Shown: positions 35,978 to 47,206 of the stretch, one piece after another
Numbering within the stretch: position 1 is the first letter of the stretch
How the letters are laid out: the number at the start of each line of letters is the position of its first letter
Source of the DNA: Cymbidium sinense
Lineage: Eukaryota; Streptophyta; Magnoliopsida; Asparagales; Orchidaceae
DNA: 64,000 bases
Direction: 5' to 3'
NCBI GenBank assembly: GCA_021442155.1
Contig: JAKCPB010001424.1
Span: 1 to 64,000, forward strand
Program-made: the position numbers and the translations under genes
Notes under the pieces: generated by a model
Database searches by the model: none
Seen by the model: only the letters and a program-made list of their open reading frames with translations
Told to the model about the DNA's origin: nothing

Positions 35978-36451
35978 CAGCGAACAAATTTAGATTCAAC
36001 ATTTCTTCGATTTCATCATCCAAGTAACACACCAAGTTCTCTAAGACACAAGCGAAGAGATAAATATGGGCATGCATAGAGAAAATTAAAAACCCTAGAT
36101 AGCTAGAACCATTTCTACTATAAAGGCATAGTTGCATATGTAGTAGATCGGATCGACCGTTCTTTAGTTTCTCTAGTTCCCATCAGAACCACCCCGACCT
36201 CTCGAGTAGTGGATCTACCATCATATACCTGATCTGTCCCTCCTCCACCCTCACATTTGTAACCTCTGTCGCTCCTCCTGATACCATAGCCACCACTCCT
36301 TCGACCAGCACCTCCATATCCACTAACACCTCCAAATCCCCCCACCAACACTATAATAACTGCTACCTCCACCTTCGCTTCCACTACCAAATATAGATTG
36401 AGCATGGTTGACTGCGATGTCCTACTGTCAAGGTTCTGCCCATTCTTAGGG
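35978..36451 (-). pseudogene. GRP 3'-end fragment, copy 5
   Basis: The minus-strand frame at 36405-36118 enters the correct phase and shows GGFGGVSGYGGAG, RRSGGYG and RRSDRGY, the Gly/Tyr/Arg/Ser composition of a plant GRP tail. This confirms the family. Upstream are the remains of NGQNLD and ITVNHAQS (about 36435-36390), and downstream the common 3' UTR. The block starts at the same base as the other copies, next to TTCTTAGGGTTTAGG. Confidence 0.85.
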
Positions 36452-36536
36452 TTTAGGTTTAATTTATTAATTTATTTAATTACTTTAGGTTTAGGTTTAG
36501 GGTTTGGGTTGGTTAGGGTGGGTTTAGGTTTAGATT
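36452..36536 (+). repeat. Short telomere-like run at the copia 5' junction
   Basis: TTTAGG-type units up to the first base of the copia LTR, so the element appears to have inserted into the repeat. The target-site duplication cannot be tested because the 3' LTR is truncated. Confidence 0.8.
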
Positions 36537-37450
36537 TGTTGGCTTAATGAGCCTCAAGTTCAATCGATCAATTTTGATGATAACAAATGAATGCTTGGAT
36601 GTTCTAATGTATGTTTTGTGTTTCAAATATATTAATTGCTAATTACCCTAATACATCTCACAATATGTTTGAGGAAATTGCAAGAATAAAAGAATGAAAG
36701 ATAGATCAAAATGGATAATGTGAAGCTCAAGATATAATATTTTAGGTTATATGAATTTATAACTATCTTAGAAATTCATATGAGTTCCATGAATGAATTT
36801 GCTCACAACTTAACATATTATTTTTTATTTATTTTAAATAATGATAATGAGGTTAATTTATATAAATCATTATCTAATTAACATTCAATTATATGTTTTA
36901 TATATAGCATTTGAATAAATGATAATAAATTATGACTATTAAGTAATTAGTTTATATACTTAATATAATTAAATATTTCAATTTAATTTTAAGGTTAAAT
37001 GATAACTAACATATGTATGATTATATATAAATTATATCATAATATTTAAATGTCATATTTCAAAATTAACAAAAATATGTGGAATTTTGTATTTTAGCCA
37101 AAGTCATTTGTAATCAAGGAATTTATATCTGATTTCATTTCCAATAGATTCCTTGGATTTTTTTCCTTTAATTTGATAGGTTACATGAACCATGTTTGAT
37201 TAAAATTGAATTTATTATGACTTTTCAAACATTAGCTGATTTTAATAATGAATGCATGCTACATGCTTTGAATATATTAAGAGCCATATTTGATTATTTT
37301 TTACTTGCCCATGTGAATAGCAATTTTGGTTGTTTAAATTTAATATTTCTTTTAATATAAATTATATTTTATTGAATATTAGATTATTATATGATAAAAT
37401 GATGTTAAAATAATATATTTTTTGAAATAATTCAAAATGACCTTCTTGCT

Positions 37451-37458
37451 TATAAAAA
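37451..37458 (+). promoter_or_regulatory. LTR TATA box
   Basis: TATAAAAA preceded by CCTTCTTGCT and followed within 40 bases by A/C-rich sequence suited to a transcription start near 37480. This is the only good TATA box in the LTR. Confidence 0.6.
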
Positions 37459-37854
37459 GCCCTCATTCTCATCATGAAAGCATTCCTCATTCAAATTCAA
37501 AATCCCTCTAGCAAATCTAAGAGAAAATTTTCTAGATTTTCCTTCCAAGTGTTCTCCAAATATTGCAAGATCTAATCCTTGATTTGAAAGGTTCAACATC
37601 TTCAACTATTTCTCAAATTACTTGAGTTTGTTTTCTTGATCTTAATCCCTTTTAGTTGTTCATATTAGTTTCACCATATATTCATTCTTTCCGATTTATA
37701 CTTTTTGGAGGATTAGCTTTTGGACATCAAAGTCTAAGTGTTTTGCAACAAAGTTTCTTCAATCATTTTTTGTGAAAAACTCTTGTGATAGTTTGTAGGA
37801 TTTATTTCAACTTGTTGAAATTTTTATCTTCTTACAAATTTTTTTTGGTATCTT

Positions 37855-37906
37855 GAAATATTTCTTCATTAGTCTTATTTGAAATATTTCTTCATTAGTC
37901 TTATTT
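37855..37906 (+). repeat. 26-bp exact tandem duplication in LTR
   Basis: Two perfect copies of a 26-base unit beginning GAAATATTTCTTC, at 37855-37880 and 37881-37906. Confidence 0.95.
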
Positions 37907-38977
37907 GAAAGATCATTTATTCTTAGATCTATTTTAGAAGTATAGTTTTAAGCATTTCAAATTAATTTATTGTGTTGAAATTATTTTTATATTTGTTAGA
38001 TCTCTTTTAATTAAAAGCTTACTAGTTTACTTAAATCTATCATATACTAATTTTATTTAAGTATTTTGTGATTAGTTGTACTAATTAAAAGCTTCATTTC
38101 GGTTAAAATAAAATAAATTATTGCTGGAATTTTAGACTATATATTTATTATAAATCAAGTTTCTTTATCAAAATATAAAAAATTAAAATTTTATTTTATT
38201 TGTCACTTATCATTTTATTTCAACTAATATCCCTTATTTTAAAATTTTATCTTATTGAAATTTAGTAAAGCTTGTTATTTTAAGAAAAAGGAAGTTTAGT
38301 ACAAAGTTAATCTTTCTTACACTATTATATGAATACTAGTTATAGTTTCTCTTAAACTTAAAATTATTCCTTGCTGAAATTTAATTTATTGTGCAATAGA
38401 CTATTGTGAATTTATTTTAAAATCATTTTTATATTAATCTACAAATTGTAATAACATAAACATCTTAGCAAGATCACATTAAGATATTTATTTAATATTT
38501 TCTATCAAAATTAAGTGGGCATTCTATCTTGCAAAATTAGTAAGTTGTAAAGTGATCATTTATAAGTCGGGAGATCACTTTTGAATTGGATAGCTTGGTA
38601 TATTTGTGAGAGATATTTTATCAAACTTTATTATTTTGTATTTTTCTTTCATGATATAAAATTTATTTGCCTTTTGTAAGAGAGTACCAATTATTGTGGG
38701 GTTGTACTCACCCCATTATAGGAGTAATATTTGTTATTTTGCATTTAGTGGATTCCTAGCGAGGTGGCGTGGATGTTACCATTTTAGGGTTTGCCAAACC
38801 ATAAAAAATTGTGTGCCTATTGTCTCTTTTACTTTACTTTTATTTTTTGCATTAAGAATTGTATCTTGTCATTATAAAATCAAAATTAATTTTCACTAAA
38901 ACTTAAATTTTAAGATTTAACTTTAAAATTTTAATATCAAAATTAAACATATCCCTCTTGTTATAGTGACTCATAAT

Positions 38978-38990
38978 TGGTATGAGAGCC
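38978..38990 (+). other. Primer-binding site, tRNA-iMet type
   Basis: TGGTATGAGAGCC differs by one base from the usual plant copia PBS TGGTATCAGAGCC, complementary to the 3' end of initiator methionine tRNA. It lies just after the LTR end, as expected for minus-strand priming. Confidence 0.85.
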
Positions 38991-39035
38991 TAGGCTCTTT
39001 TATTGGCTTAACATCCAAGAGTAGATCTTTTCACT

Positions 39036-39963
39036 ATGGCACAAGGTTTCCCAAAGGGTTCACTACCAGAGGGACAATCCACTCATAGACCTCCACTTTA
39101 TCATTTGATTATTGGAAAAAATAGAATTAGTACATTTTTAAGAGGTCAAGATGCACGCATGTGGTATATGTTGACATATCAATATCATACACCCATAGTA
39201 GAAGTAAATGGTATTAAAGTAAAAAAGCCTTTTGAGGAATGGATTGTAGCCAAAAGAGAACTTGATGAATTAAATGCTTGTAATACTTTACATTGTTCTT
39301 TATTACCTGATGATTACATAAAAATTTCTATGTTATTTACAGGAAAAGAAATATGGGATAAACTCATTATAATTTATGAAGGAACTACTGAAGTTATAGA
39401 TGCTCACATAAACAGACTTATTCATGAACATGAGTTATTTCATGTCTCCTTTTGAATCTATTTCTGATATGTACATAGATTCATGAAAATAATTAACACA
39501 TTACATTCTCTTGGTAAAACATATAGGAATCAAGACTTAGTCTATAAGATTCTTAGATGTCTTCCAAAAGAATGGGAAACAAAAGTAACAGCTATTAATG
39601 AAGCTAAGGATTTATCTACTTATCAACTTGATTAGTTTTGGGTTCTTTGATAGCACATGAATAGGTTATTGCTCAAAGGGATAAGATGGATAACTCAGCA
39701 AAAAGGGAGAAGGACAAAGGAAAAGCCATTGCATTACAAGTTGATGATAGTGATGAGCATAACACCTCAAGCTCAGATGGTGATAATGATGAGGTGGTAA
39801 TGCTATCCAAAAGGCTTGGGAACTTTCTTAGGAAGAAGAATCAAAGGTATAAAAAAAAATATAAAAGCTATAAATTTCAAACTATGACATTTCCTACAAG
39901 TGAAGGGATCATTTGCTACCATTGTAAAAAAAAGCCTAAACACATAAGAGGTGATTATCCGTA
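39036..39963 (+). pseudogene. Copia A gag (UBN2-like region and zinc knuckle)
   Basis: Opens at ATG 39036, 45 bases after the PBS: MAQGFPKGSLPEGQSTHRPP, then LRGQDARMWYML, KKPFEEW, GKEIWDKLIIIYEGT and HINRLIHEHELF. This matches the copia gag pattern (..RPP.F.G.NY..WK.. to EIWD.L...+EG+..+...+...L...+E.F). A frameshift at about 39450 separates it from TYRNQDLVYKILRCLPKEWE and TAINEAKDLSTYQL (about 39510-39630). An acidic DSDEHNTSSSDGDND run (39746-39790) and the knuckle CYHCKKKPKHIRGDY (39914-39958) follow. The last knuckle Cys is Tyr, and one extra Lys codon is inserted. Confidence 0.87.
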
Positions 39964-39993
39964 ACTTGTCAATCAAAGAAGAAAAAGATTGAT

Positions 39994-40482
39994 GTGGAAA
40001 GAAGAAAAAATATGAAAAAAAAGTACCATAAGAAGAAGATGAAGAAGGCTTTATGGACCAAGCTAGATTCAAATGAATCAAGTACTTTCTCATTCAATGA
40101 ACAGGTCAACATATGTCTTATGGAAAATGGAGAATTTGACTTAGATTTTCAAGAGGAATGCCTTCAAAGAAAATTCAAAGAAAGCATGTGGTACTTGGAT
40201 AGTGGATGTTCAAGACATATGATGGGAGATAAAGATAAATTCACAACTTTAGAATCAACTGATGGAGGATTTGTTACATATGGAGATAATGCAAAGGGAA
40301 AGATCATTGTCATTGGTTCTATTTGTAAGAATTCTATCACTTTAGATAAAGTTCTTCTAATAGAAGGATTAAAACATAATTTAATTTCTATTAGTCAATT
40401 ATGTAATAAAGGTTTGAATGTAGTATTTCATGCATCATATTGTATTATAAAAAATAATGAAAATGTTTTATTAGTAGGATAA
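39994..40482 (+). pseudogene. Copia A protease region
   Basis: An open frame of 162 codons. Basic start, then WYLDSGCSRHMMGDK with the catalytic DSG intact at 40198-40206, followed by GGFVTYGDN, KGKIIVIGSI, LLIEGLKHNLISISQLCNK and the start of the GAG-pre-integrase strand VVFHASYC. Copia protease cleaves the Gag-Pol polyprotein. The frame closes at a TAA at 40480 where the family reads on. In copy B the catalytic Asp is replaced. Confidence 0.88.
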
Positions 40483-41480
40483 AGACATATAAACATTTAT
40501 GTCATTGATTTAGATAGTTTTCATGATGTGAATTTGAATTTACTTTGTTTTAAAAGCACTCGTGATGATATATGGTTATGCATAGGAGACTATGTCATAT
40601 TAACATGCACACACTCAATAAAATTGCTAAACTTGATTTAGTATTGGATTGCCTAAATTAAATTTTCATTCAAACTATGTTTGTGATGCATGTATTTAAG
40701 CATTCTAGAAGCTCATTTAAAATTAAAAATATTGTTTCTACTTTTAGACCTCTAGAATTATTGCACATGGATTTATTTGGTCCAATTAGCACCACTAGCT
40801 TAGGTGGAAAAAATTATGGTTTTGTGATTGTTGATGATTTCTCTAGATATATACTTGGGTTTTATTGTAACTTACAAAAGATGATGTGGAGAATTTAGAA
40901 AGTTTTCTAAATATATTCAAAGAGAACAAGGCCTTTTGTTTAATAGGGTTCAAACTGATCATGGTGGAGAATTTGAAAATAAATTATTTGAGGATTATTG
41001 TGATGAACATGGGATTAGACATAATTTTTTTGCACCTAGAACTCTAAACAAAATGGAGTAGTAGAGAAAAAATAGAATATTAATTGAATTAAGTAGATCT
41101 ATGCTTGATGAGTATATTGCCAAAATATTTTAGGTAGAAGTAATAAATATGCATGTTATGATGAATAGGATCTATTTGACCAATTTTGAAGAAGACACCC
41201 TATGAATTGTTTTGGAAAGAGCCTAAGATTGAGCACTTTCATGTATTTATGTAAATGCTTTATTTTAAATAATGGAAAAGAGCATTTAGGTAAGTTTGAT
41301 TGCAAATCGATGATGGTATTTTCTTAGACACACTCTTTCTAGTAGAGTTTATAGAGTTTTCAATAAGAGAAAATGATTGAAGAAGAATCAATACATGTTA
41401 TTTTGATGAAAATTTAATTGATCCCAATAGAAATGAAGTAATTGATGAACAGATTGATAATTTTAAGAAACTATCTTTAG
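40483..41480 (+). pseudogene. Copia A integrase region
   Basis: The zinc-binding HHCC region (about 40570-40710) is split by shifts. The core shows LELLHMDLFGPISTTSLGGK (40755-40814) with the first catalytic Asp, then VDDFSRY. In another frame TDHGGEFE has the second Asp (40957-40959). The Glu-containing GVVER segment is shifted by a lost A near 41050. A C-terminal KTPYEL and FGCKCF region (about 41190-41260) is heavily eroded. Integrase inserts element cDNA; this copy cannot make one. Confidence 0.82.
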
Positions 41481-43075
41481 AAAATAATGTCGATGATTCA
41501 TTGCCTAGAGAATGGAAATATAATAAAAATCATCCAAAGGAACTAATTATAAGAGATCCTTTAAAAGGAGTTATGACCAGAAAACATAGTTGAGAGGTTG
41601 TAGATCATTCAGCATTTTTATAAAGGTTGAACTTAAAAATTTAGAAAAGCATTAAAATAACTTTTGGATTATTGCTATGGAAGAGTTGAATCAATTTGTA
41701 AGAAATGATGTTTGAATTAGTCCAAAGACCCAAGATCAAAATATCATTAAAACAAAATGGGTCTAGTAATAAGGTAGATGATTTAGTTATATTGCTAGAA
41801 ATAAAGCTAGATTAGTTGTACAAGCACACACAAGTTGAAGGTATAGATTTTGAAGAATCTTTTGCACCCAAGAAGAGGTTATTAGGTTACCCTTATTTAT
41901 GCTTATTTTAGGATTTTAAACATTTTCAAATGGATGTCAAGAGTGCATTTTGAATGGATTTATTGACTAATGTATTTGTAGATAAACAATTGGATAGCTT
42001 GATTATCCAAATCTTATGTATAAATTAAAGAAAGCCTTATATGGTTAAATTAGCTTGTGCTTTATGATAGTTAAGTAACTACTTGATAAATCATGGATTT
42101 AGAAAGGGTAGAGAAAAATTATTCCTTTAAGAGCATAGATGATGATTTGATTATGGTACAAGTGTTGACATATTATTTGGATGTACAAATGAATCTTTGT
42201 GCCATGAGTTCTCATCTTGATGTCTAAAGAGTTTGAAAATAGTATGATGGGAGAACTTAATTTTCCTTATGTCTTTAAGTGAAGCAACAAACAAATGGCA
42301 CATTCATCTATCAAACCAAGTACACAAATGAATTTTGAGAGGTTTGACATGAAAGGATTTAAATCTAGTAAAAACTCCTATGAGCCCATCTACAAAATTG
42401 GATTTATGAATTAGGAAAATTTGTTTATAAAAACTTTATAGAGTGATAGGTTTTATACCTTGTTCCTAGTATGCTTGATATTATGTTTACTATTTATTGG
42501 TGTGCTCATTTGCCAAAGAAAGAATCTCATTTAATAACAATCAAGTATCTTCATATTTTATAGCCCTATTATGTTAGTTTATGGTATCCTAAATATTCTT
42601 TATCATGTGATTTTGTTGGTTATTCTGATGTATTTTGTTGGAAATAAATTGAAAACCAACGCACATGCCAATTTCTTAGATCATCGCTTGTGTCTTAGGT
42701 CATCCATGAAACAAAAATTTTGTAGCTTTATCCACCCGAGGTCGAAAGCACATACTGGCTAATAGTTTTATTGCTCAAGTCTTTTAGTTAAAGCAACAAT
42801 TAAAAGATTTTGGTATTAAGCAAGATCACATTGTAGTTCAGTGTTATAATACTAGTGCTATTAGTTTGACCAAAAATCCTATCATGCACTAATGAACCAA
42901 TCATATAGAAATTAGACATCATTTTACTAGGGATCATGTTTTGAAAGGTGATGTTAAGATTAATTTCATTAGTATTGATTTACAAATTGCAAATATTTTT
43001 ACAAAACCATTACTAGAAGAACATTTTTGTACTTTAAGATGCATGCTTGGAATGTTAGATCCTAATATTTAAAAT
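41481..43075 (+). pseudogene. Copia A reverse transcriptase and RNase H, heavily eroded
   Basis: Collinear with 48190-49830 of copy B but with dozens of small losses. Scattered blocks are still readable: IKTKWV (about 41750), [10 protein letters not shown] (about 41925), KLKKALYG (about 42024), TNGTFIYQTKYTNE, and the terminal LQIANIFTKPLLEEHF (about 42980-43030). The YVDD box is lost in a deletion (GTACAAGTGTTGACATATT, about 42156). The RNase H start, VGYSDV, ends in a shift. Confidence 0.82.
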
Positions 43076-43108
43076 TATATGTAGTTTGTTCTCACTTTTT
43101 GATGTTGT

Positions 43109-43123
43109 CAAAAGGGGGAGAAG
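43109..43123 (+). other. Internal polypurine tract, copia A
   Basis: AAAAGGGGGAGAAGA lies shortly after the pol stop, preceded by TTGATGTTGTC, and about 190 bases before the LTR-proximal tract. The same tract is at 49867-49882 in copy B. Confidence 0.7.
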
Positions 43124-43297
43124 AGTAAAATGTTGGTTAGCATTAAGTATATTTCATGCATACATTTAGGGGGAGCAACATTATTAATCTCTTATGCTAA
43201 AATTTTTTTTAGAAGAAAATTTTCTTTCAAAAATTATGTTGAATGGTCGATTTTGCACCTTCATCAAAATCAAAACCAACATTAGTTTGTCATCATC

Positions 43298-43309
43298 AAA
43301 AGGGGAGAT
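43298..43309 (+). other. LTR-proximal polypurine tract, copia A
   Basis: AAAAGGGGAGAT abuts the 3' LTR. It primes plus-strand synthesis in the family. Copy B has one more A and one more G. Confidence 0.8.
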
Positions 43310-43783
43310 TGTTTAATGAGCCTCATGTTCAATGTGATTAATTTTGATGATAACAAACGAATGCTTGATGTTCTAATGTATATTTTATGTGTTTCAAATA
43401 TATTAATTGCTAATTACATATCCAAAACATCTCACAATATGTTTGAGGAAATTGTAATAATAGAAGAATGAAAGATAGATCAAAATGGATAATGTGAAGC
43501 TCAAGATAAAATATTTTAGGTTATATGCATTTATAACTCTTTTAGAAATTCATATGAGTTAATTGGCATGAATAAATTTGCTCACAACTTAACATATTAT
43601 TTTTATTTATTTTACATAATTATATAAGGATAATTTATATATATCTCAACTAATTAACAATTAATTATATTCATACATAACATTTCAAATCTCAAAATAA
43701 TAAATGATAATAAATCATGACTATTAAGCATAATTAGTTTAAATACTTAATATAATTAAATATTTTAATTTAATTTTAAGGTT
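43310..43783 (+). repeat. Truncated 3' LTR, copia A
   Basis: Corresponds to the first about 460 bases of the 5' LTR (36537-36996). The start has lost TGGC (TGTTTAATGAG instead of TGTTGGCTTAATGAG). It stops at TTAATTTTAAGGTT and continues directly as TTAGGTTTAGGG, the same breakpoint as in copy B. Confidence 0.88.
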
Positions 43784-46039
43784 TTAGGTTTAGGGTTTGG
43801 GTAGTTTATTATTTTCTATTTTAGGGTTTGTTTATGGTTTAGTGTTTGTTTTAGGGTTTATTTACTTATTTAGGATTTAAGTTTTCATTTATTTGGGTTT
43901 AGGGTTTATTTGGGTTTAGGGTTTTGGTTTTAGGGTTTTATAGTTTAGTTTAGTGAGTTTTAGGGTTAGAGATTTTTTCCCTTTATTTTTCTATTTTTAT
44001 TTTAAAATTAAGTAAATATTTTTAGGTTTATTTAGTTTGTTTTATTTATTTTTAGTTTATTTTATTTTATTATGATTTAAGTTTATTTTATTTTTTATTT
44101 TGGTTTAGTTTATTTATTTTAGTTTATGTTTTCTATTTTATTTATCTTTTAGTATTTAGGTTTAGCTTATTTTAGTTTAGTTTTATTTTATTTTATTTTG
44201 GTTTAGTTTTTTTTTTTTTTTAAGTTGCTTTTTTATTTTATTATTTTGTGTTAAGTTTTTTAGGTTTTATTTTTTTGGTTTATTTGTTTATTTTTTAGTT
44301 TAGGTTTTGGTTTATTTTTAATATTTTATTTTATTTAGTTTAGTTTAGGTTTATTTTATTTTAGGTTTAGTTTAGGTTTTATTAATTTATTTTATTTTAT
44401 TGGTTTATTTAGGTTTAGGTTTTTATTTAGTTTTATTTTATTTATTTTAGGTTTGTTTTTTATTATATTTTAGGTTTAGTTTTATTTATTTTATTTTTTT
44501 TTATTTTATGTTAGTGATTTATTAAGTGTTTAGCTTATTTTGTAATTTATTTTTAGTTTTTTATTTTAGTTTTAGGTTTAGCATTTTTTAGTTTATTTTA
44601 TTTAGGGTTTAGGTTAGGATTTTGGGATTAGAATTTTTGGGTTTATTTTTTAGCAGTATTTTAAGATTTATTTTTTTTTTTTTTGATTTTAAAATTTTGT
44701 CATTAGGTTTAGGTTTATTTAATTTATTTTTTATTTTATTTAATTTAGTTTATTTTATTTTTTTATTTATGTTTATTTTTTTATTTTTATTTAGTTTTAT
44801 TTATTTATTTTAGTTTATTTTTATGTTTATATTTATTTTATATTTTAGTTTAGATTTTTTTTTTTTTTATTTAGGTTTAGGTTTTATTTTTATTTTTTAG
44901 GTTTTTAGGTTTATTTTATTTTGGTTTTTATTTTGGTTTATTTTTAGGTTTTTTATTTAGGTTTAAGTTTATTTTGATTTTATTTTTTTTTATCTATTTT
45001 TAGTTTAGGTTTAGTTTATTTTAGGATTAGGTTTAGGTTTTATTTATTTTAATTTAGTTTATTTTGTTTAGGTTTAGGTTTATTTTATTTATTTTATTTT
45101 TTATTTATGTTTTGTTTTTTTTTTTTTTTTATTTTTTTATTTAGTTTAGGTTTTATTTAAGGTTTATTTTAGGTTTTTATTTTTACATCTATTTTATTTT
45201 ATTTATGATTATTTTATATTTATTTATTTTAGTTTATATTTATTTGAGTTTTATTTAGGTTTATTTTATTTTTTTTTTGTTTATTTAAGTTTTATTTATT
45301 TTATTTTGGTTTATTTTTTATTTTTATTTTATTTTATTTTTTAGGTTTAGGTTTAGGGTTTAGTTTAGTTTTTTTATTTTATTTTATTAAGGTTTAAGTT
45401 TTTATTTGTATTTTAGGTTTTTTTTAATTTAGATTTAGTTTTAGGTTATGATTTAGGATTTAGGGTTTAAGTTTATTTGGTTTTAGGGTTTAGGGTTTTA
45501 GGTTTTAGGGTTTTAGGTTTTAGGGTTTAGGGTTTATTTTTTTATAGGTTTAGGTAGGTTAGGTTTAGGGTTAGGGTTTTATTTGGTTTATTATTTTTAT
45601 TTTTTAGATTTATTTTTATTTTTTATTATTTTTAGGTTTTCTCTTAGGGTTTGGTTATTTTAGGATTTAATTAGTTTGTGGTTTTTTAGTTTTATTTGGG
45701 TTTTAGTTTTTAAATTAAAGGTTTATTTTATTTTATTTATTTTTGATATTATTTTATTTTATTTATTTTGATTTATTTATTTTAGATATATTTATTTATA
45801 TTATTAGAGTAATATTTTTTATTATTTAGTGTTTAGTAGGTTTATTATTTAGTTTTAGGTTTAAACCAAAAATTTTTATTGTTTTTTATTTATTTTTATT
45901 TTTTATTGTATTTCATTATTTTTATTTTTTTATTTAAATTTTAAGATTTTATTTTATTTTTATTTTATTTTGGGTTATTGACTATTTTAGGTTTTTTATT
46001 GGTTTAGGTATTTTTATTTTTAGGGTTCACTAAGGTTTA
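43784..46039 (+). repeat. Telomere-like block A, eroded counterpart of 50554-53200
   Basis: Follows the same landmarks as the block after copia B (AGTTTATTATTTT near 43803, a junction at about 44008, GGATTTTGGGATTAG at about 44618, AATTTAGATTTAG at about 45425). Many TTTAGGG units are shortened or replaced by T runs. G-rich runs remain at about 43784-43940 and 45440-45560. Confidence 0.85.
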
Positions 46040-46440
46040 GTTTATCATTTATTATTATAGTTAGTATTTTAAGAGGTCAAGATGCAGTTTATATTTACAT
46101 ATCAATTTTAGTAGAAGTTTATTTTAGTAGGTTTAGGTTGATTTTTATTTATTTTACATTGTTTTATTTATGATTACATATTTTATGTTATTTAGGGTAT
46201 GGGATAAACTCATTATAATTTATGAAGGTCAAGTTATTTCACATATATTTTATTCATGAACATGAGTTTATTTTTTTGAATCTATTTTATTTACATAGAT
46301 TCATTTTTACATTTTTGGTATTTAGAATCATTAGTCTATAAGATTTATTTAGAATGGGTATATTAATGAAGCTTTTATCTACTTATTTGATTTTTTTATA
46401 GTTAGGTTATTTAGGGATAAGATGGATAACTAGAGTTGAT
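46040..46440 (+). mobile_element. Ghost 5' part of copia B gag, mosaic with T/A-rich repeat
   Basis: Collinear islands of the gag region at 39117-39760 survive: AAGAGGTCAAGATGCA (46071), ACATATCAAT, GATTACATA, a 30-base perfect island at about 46199-46228 (coding for EIWDKLIIIYEG), TTCATGAACATGAGTT, and GTCTATAAGATT. They are separated by shortened stretches filled with TTTATTTTAG-like sequence. The order is kept and the total length falls from about 640 to about 400 bases. Confidence 0.8.
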
Positions 46441-46882
46441 GATAAGGATGAGCATAACACCTCAAGCTCAGATGGTGATAATGATGAGGTGGTAATGCTA
46501 TCCAAAAGGCTTGGGAACTTTCTTAGGAAGAAGAATCAAAGGTATAAAAAAATATAAAAGCTATAAATTTCAAACTATGACATTTCCTACAAGTGAAGGG
46601 ATCATTTGCTACCATTGTAAAAAGCTTAAACACATAAGAGGTGATTATCCAGAACTTGCCGAATCAAAGAAGAAAAAGATTGATGTGGAAAGAAGAAAAA
46701 ATATGAAAAAAAAGTACCATAAGAAGAAGATGAAGAAGGCTTTATGGACCAAGCTAGATTCAAATGAATCAAGTACTTGCTCATTCAATGAAGATGTCAA
46801 CATATGTCTTATGGAAAATGGAGAATTTGACTTAGATTTTCAAGAGGAATGCCTTCAAAGAAGGCATGTGGTACTTGGTTAG
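46427..46882 (+). pseudogene. Copia B gag C-terminus with defective zinc knuckle
   Basis: Acidic DEHNTSSSDGDNDEVV, then the knuckle CYHCKKLKHIRGDY (46607-46648), with Tyr where the CCHC pattern needs its last Cys, as in copy A. A Lys-rich region follows, then MENGEFDLDFQEECLQRR. An 11-base deletion before the protease shifts the frame, which stops at 46882. In the family this domain binds element RNA. Confidence 0.85.
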
Positions 46883-47160
46883 TGGATGTTCAAGACATAT
46901 GATGGGAGATAAAGATAAATTCACAACTTTAGAATCAAGTGATGGAGGATTTGTTACATATGGAGATAATGCAAAGGGAAAGATCACTGTCATTAGTTCT
47001 ATTTGTAAGAATTCTATCACTTTAAATAAAGTTCTTTGAATAGAAGGATTAAAACATAATTTAATTTCTATTACTCAGTTATGTGATAAAGGTTTGAATG
47101 TAGTATTTCAGGCATCATATTGTATTATAAAAATAATGAAAATGTTTTATTAGTAGGATA
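46862..47160 (+). pseudogene. Copia B protease, catalytic Asp lost
   Basis: The region aligns with 40183-40480. The DSG triad reads VSG because GAT became GTT at 46878-46880, so the enzyme would be inactive even in frame. Downstream GGFVTYGDN and LKHNLISI.QLC blocks are conserved; LLIEGL has become a stop-containing LLE*K-like run (TTTGAATAG, about 47035). Confidence 0.85.
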
Positions 47161-47206
47161 AAGACATATAAACATTTATGTCATTGATTTAGATAGTTTT
47201 CATGAT

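Larger units (their letters stand above)
36537..38973 (+). repeat. 5' LTR of copia element A (about 2.4 kb)
   Basis: Starts TGTTGGCTTAATGAGCC, identical to the start of the LTR at 50070, and ends at a CA four bases before the primer-binding site. A TATA box is at 37451. A U5-like conserved stretch (GTGGCGTGGATGTTACC then GCCAAACCATAAAAAATT, about 38763-38812) matches the pattern seen near the 3' end of many plant copia LTRs. The end is inferred from the PBS, so it is accurate to a few bases. Confidence 0.8.
36537..43783 (+). mobile_element. Ty1/copia element A, with full 5' LTR and truncated 3' LTR
   Basis: Order: 5' LTR, primer-binding site, gag with UBN2-like region, zinc knuckle, protease, integrase, reverse transcriptase, RNase H, polypurine tracts, 3' LTR fragment. 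This pol order (IN before RT) defines Ty1/copia. The gag start and the paired AAAGGGGGAG tracts suggest a SIRE/Maximus-like lineage (inference). Compared with copy B the body has lost many 1-12-base pieces, so frames are shattered and the element is dead. Confidence 0.9.

Noticed and set aside
5690..36536. CRISPR-like or regular short satellite array
   Set aside because: No constant repeat with unique spacers; units vary in length and sequence and the context is plant nuclear.
38696..38899. 67-codon frame in the copia LTR
   Set aside because: Overlaps the conserved U5-like LTR sequence; noncoding in this family.
38978..38990. tRNA gene fragment
   Set aside because: Only the short complement to the tRNA-iMet 3' end, in the position of a retroelement primer site; no cloverleaf.
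39803..40093. 96-codon minus-strand frame over copia gag
   Set aside because: Shadow of the sense gag frame, which has the zinc knuckle and Lys-rich region.
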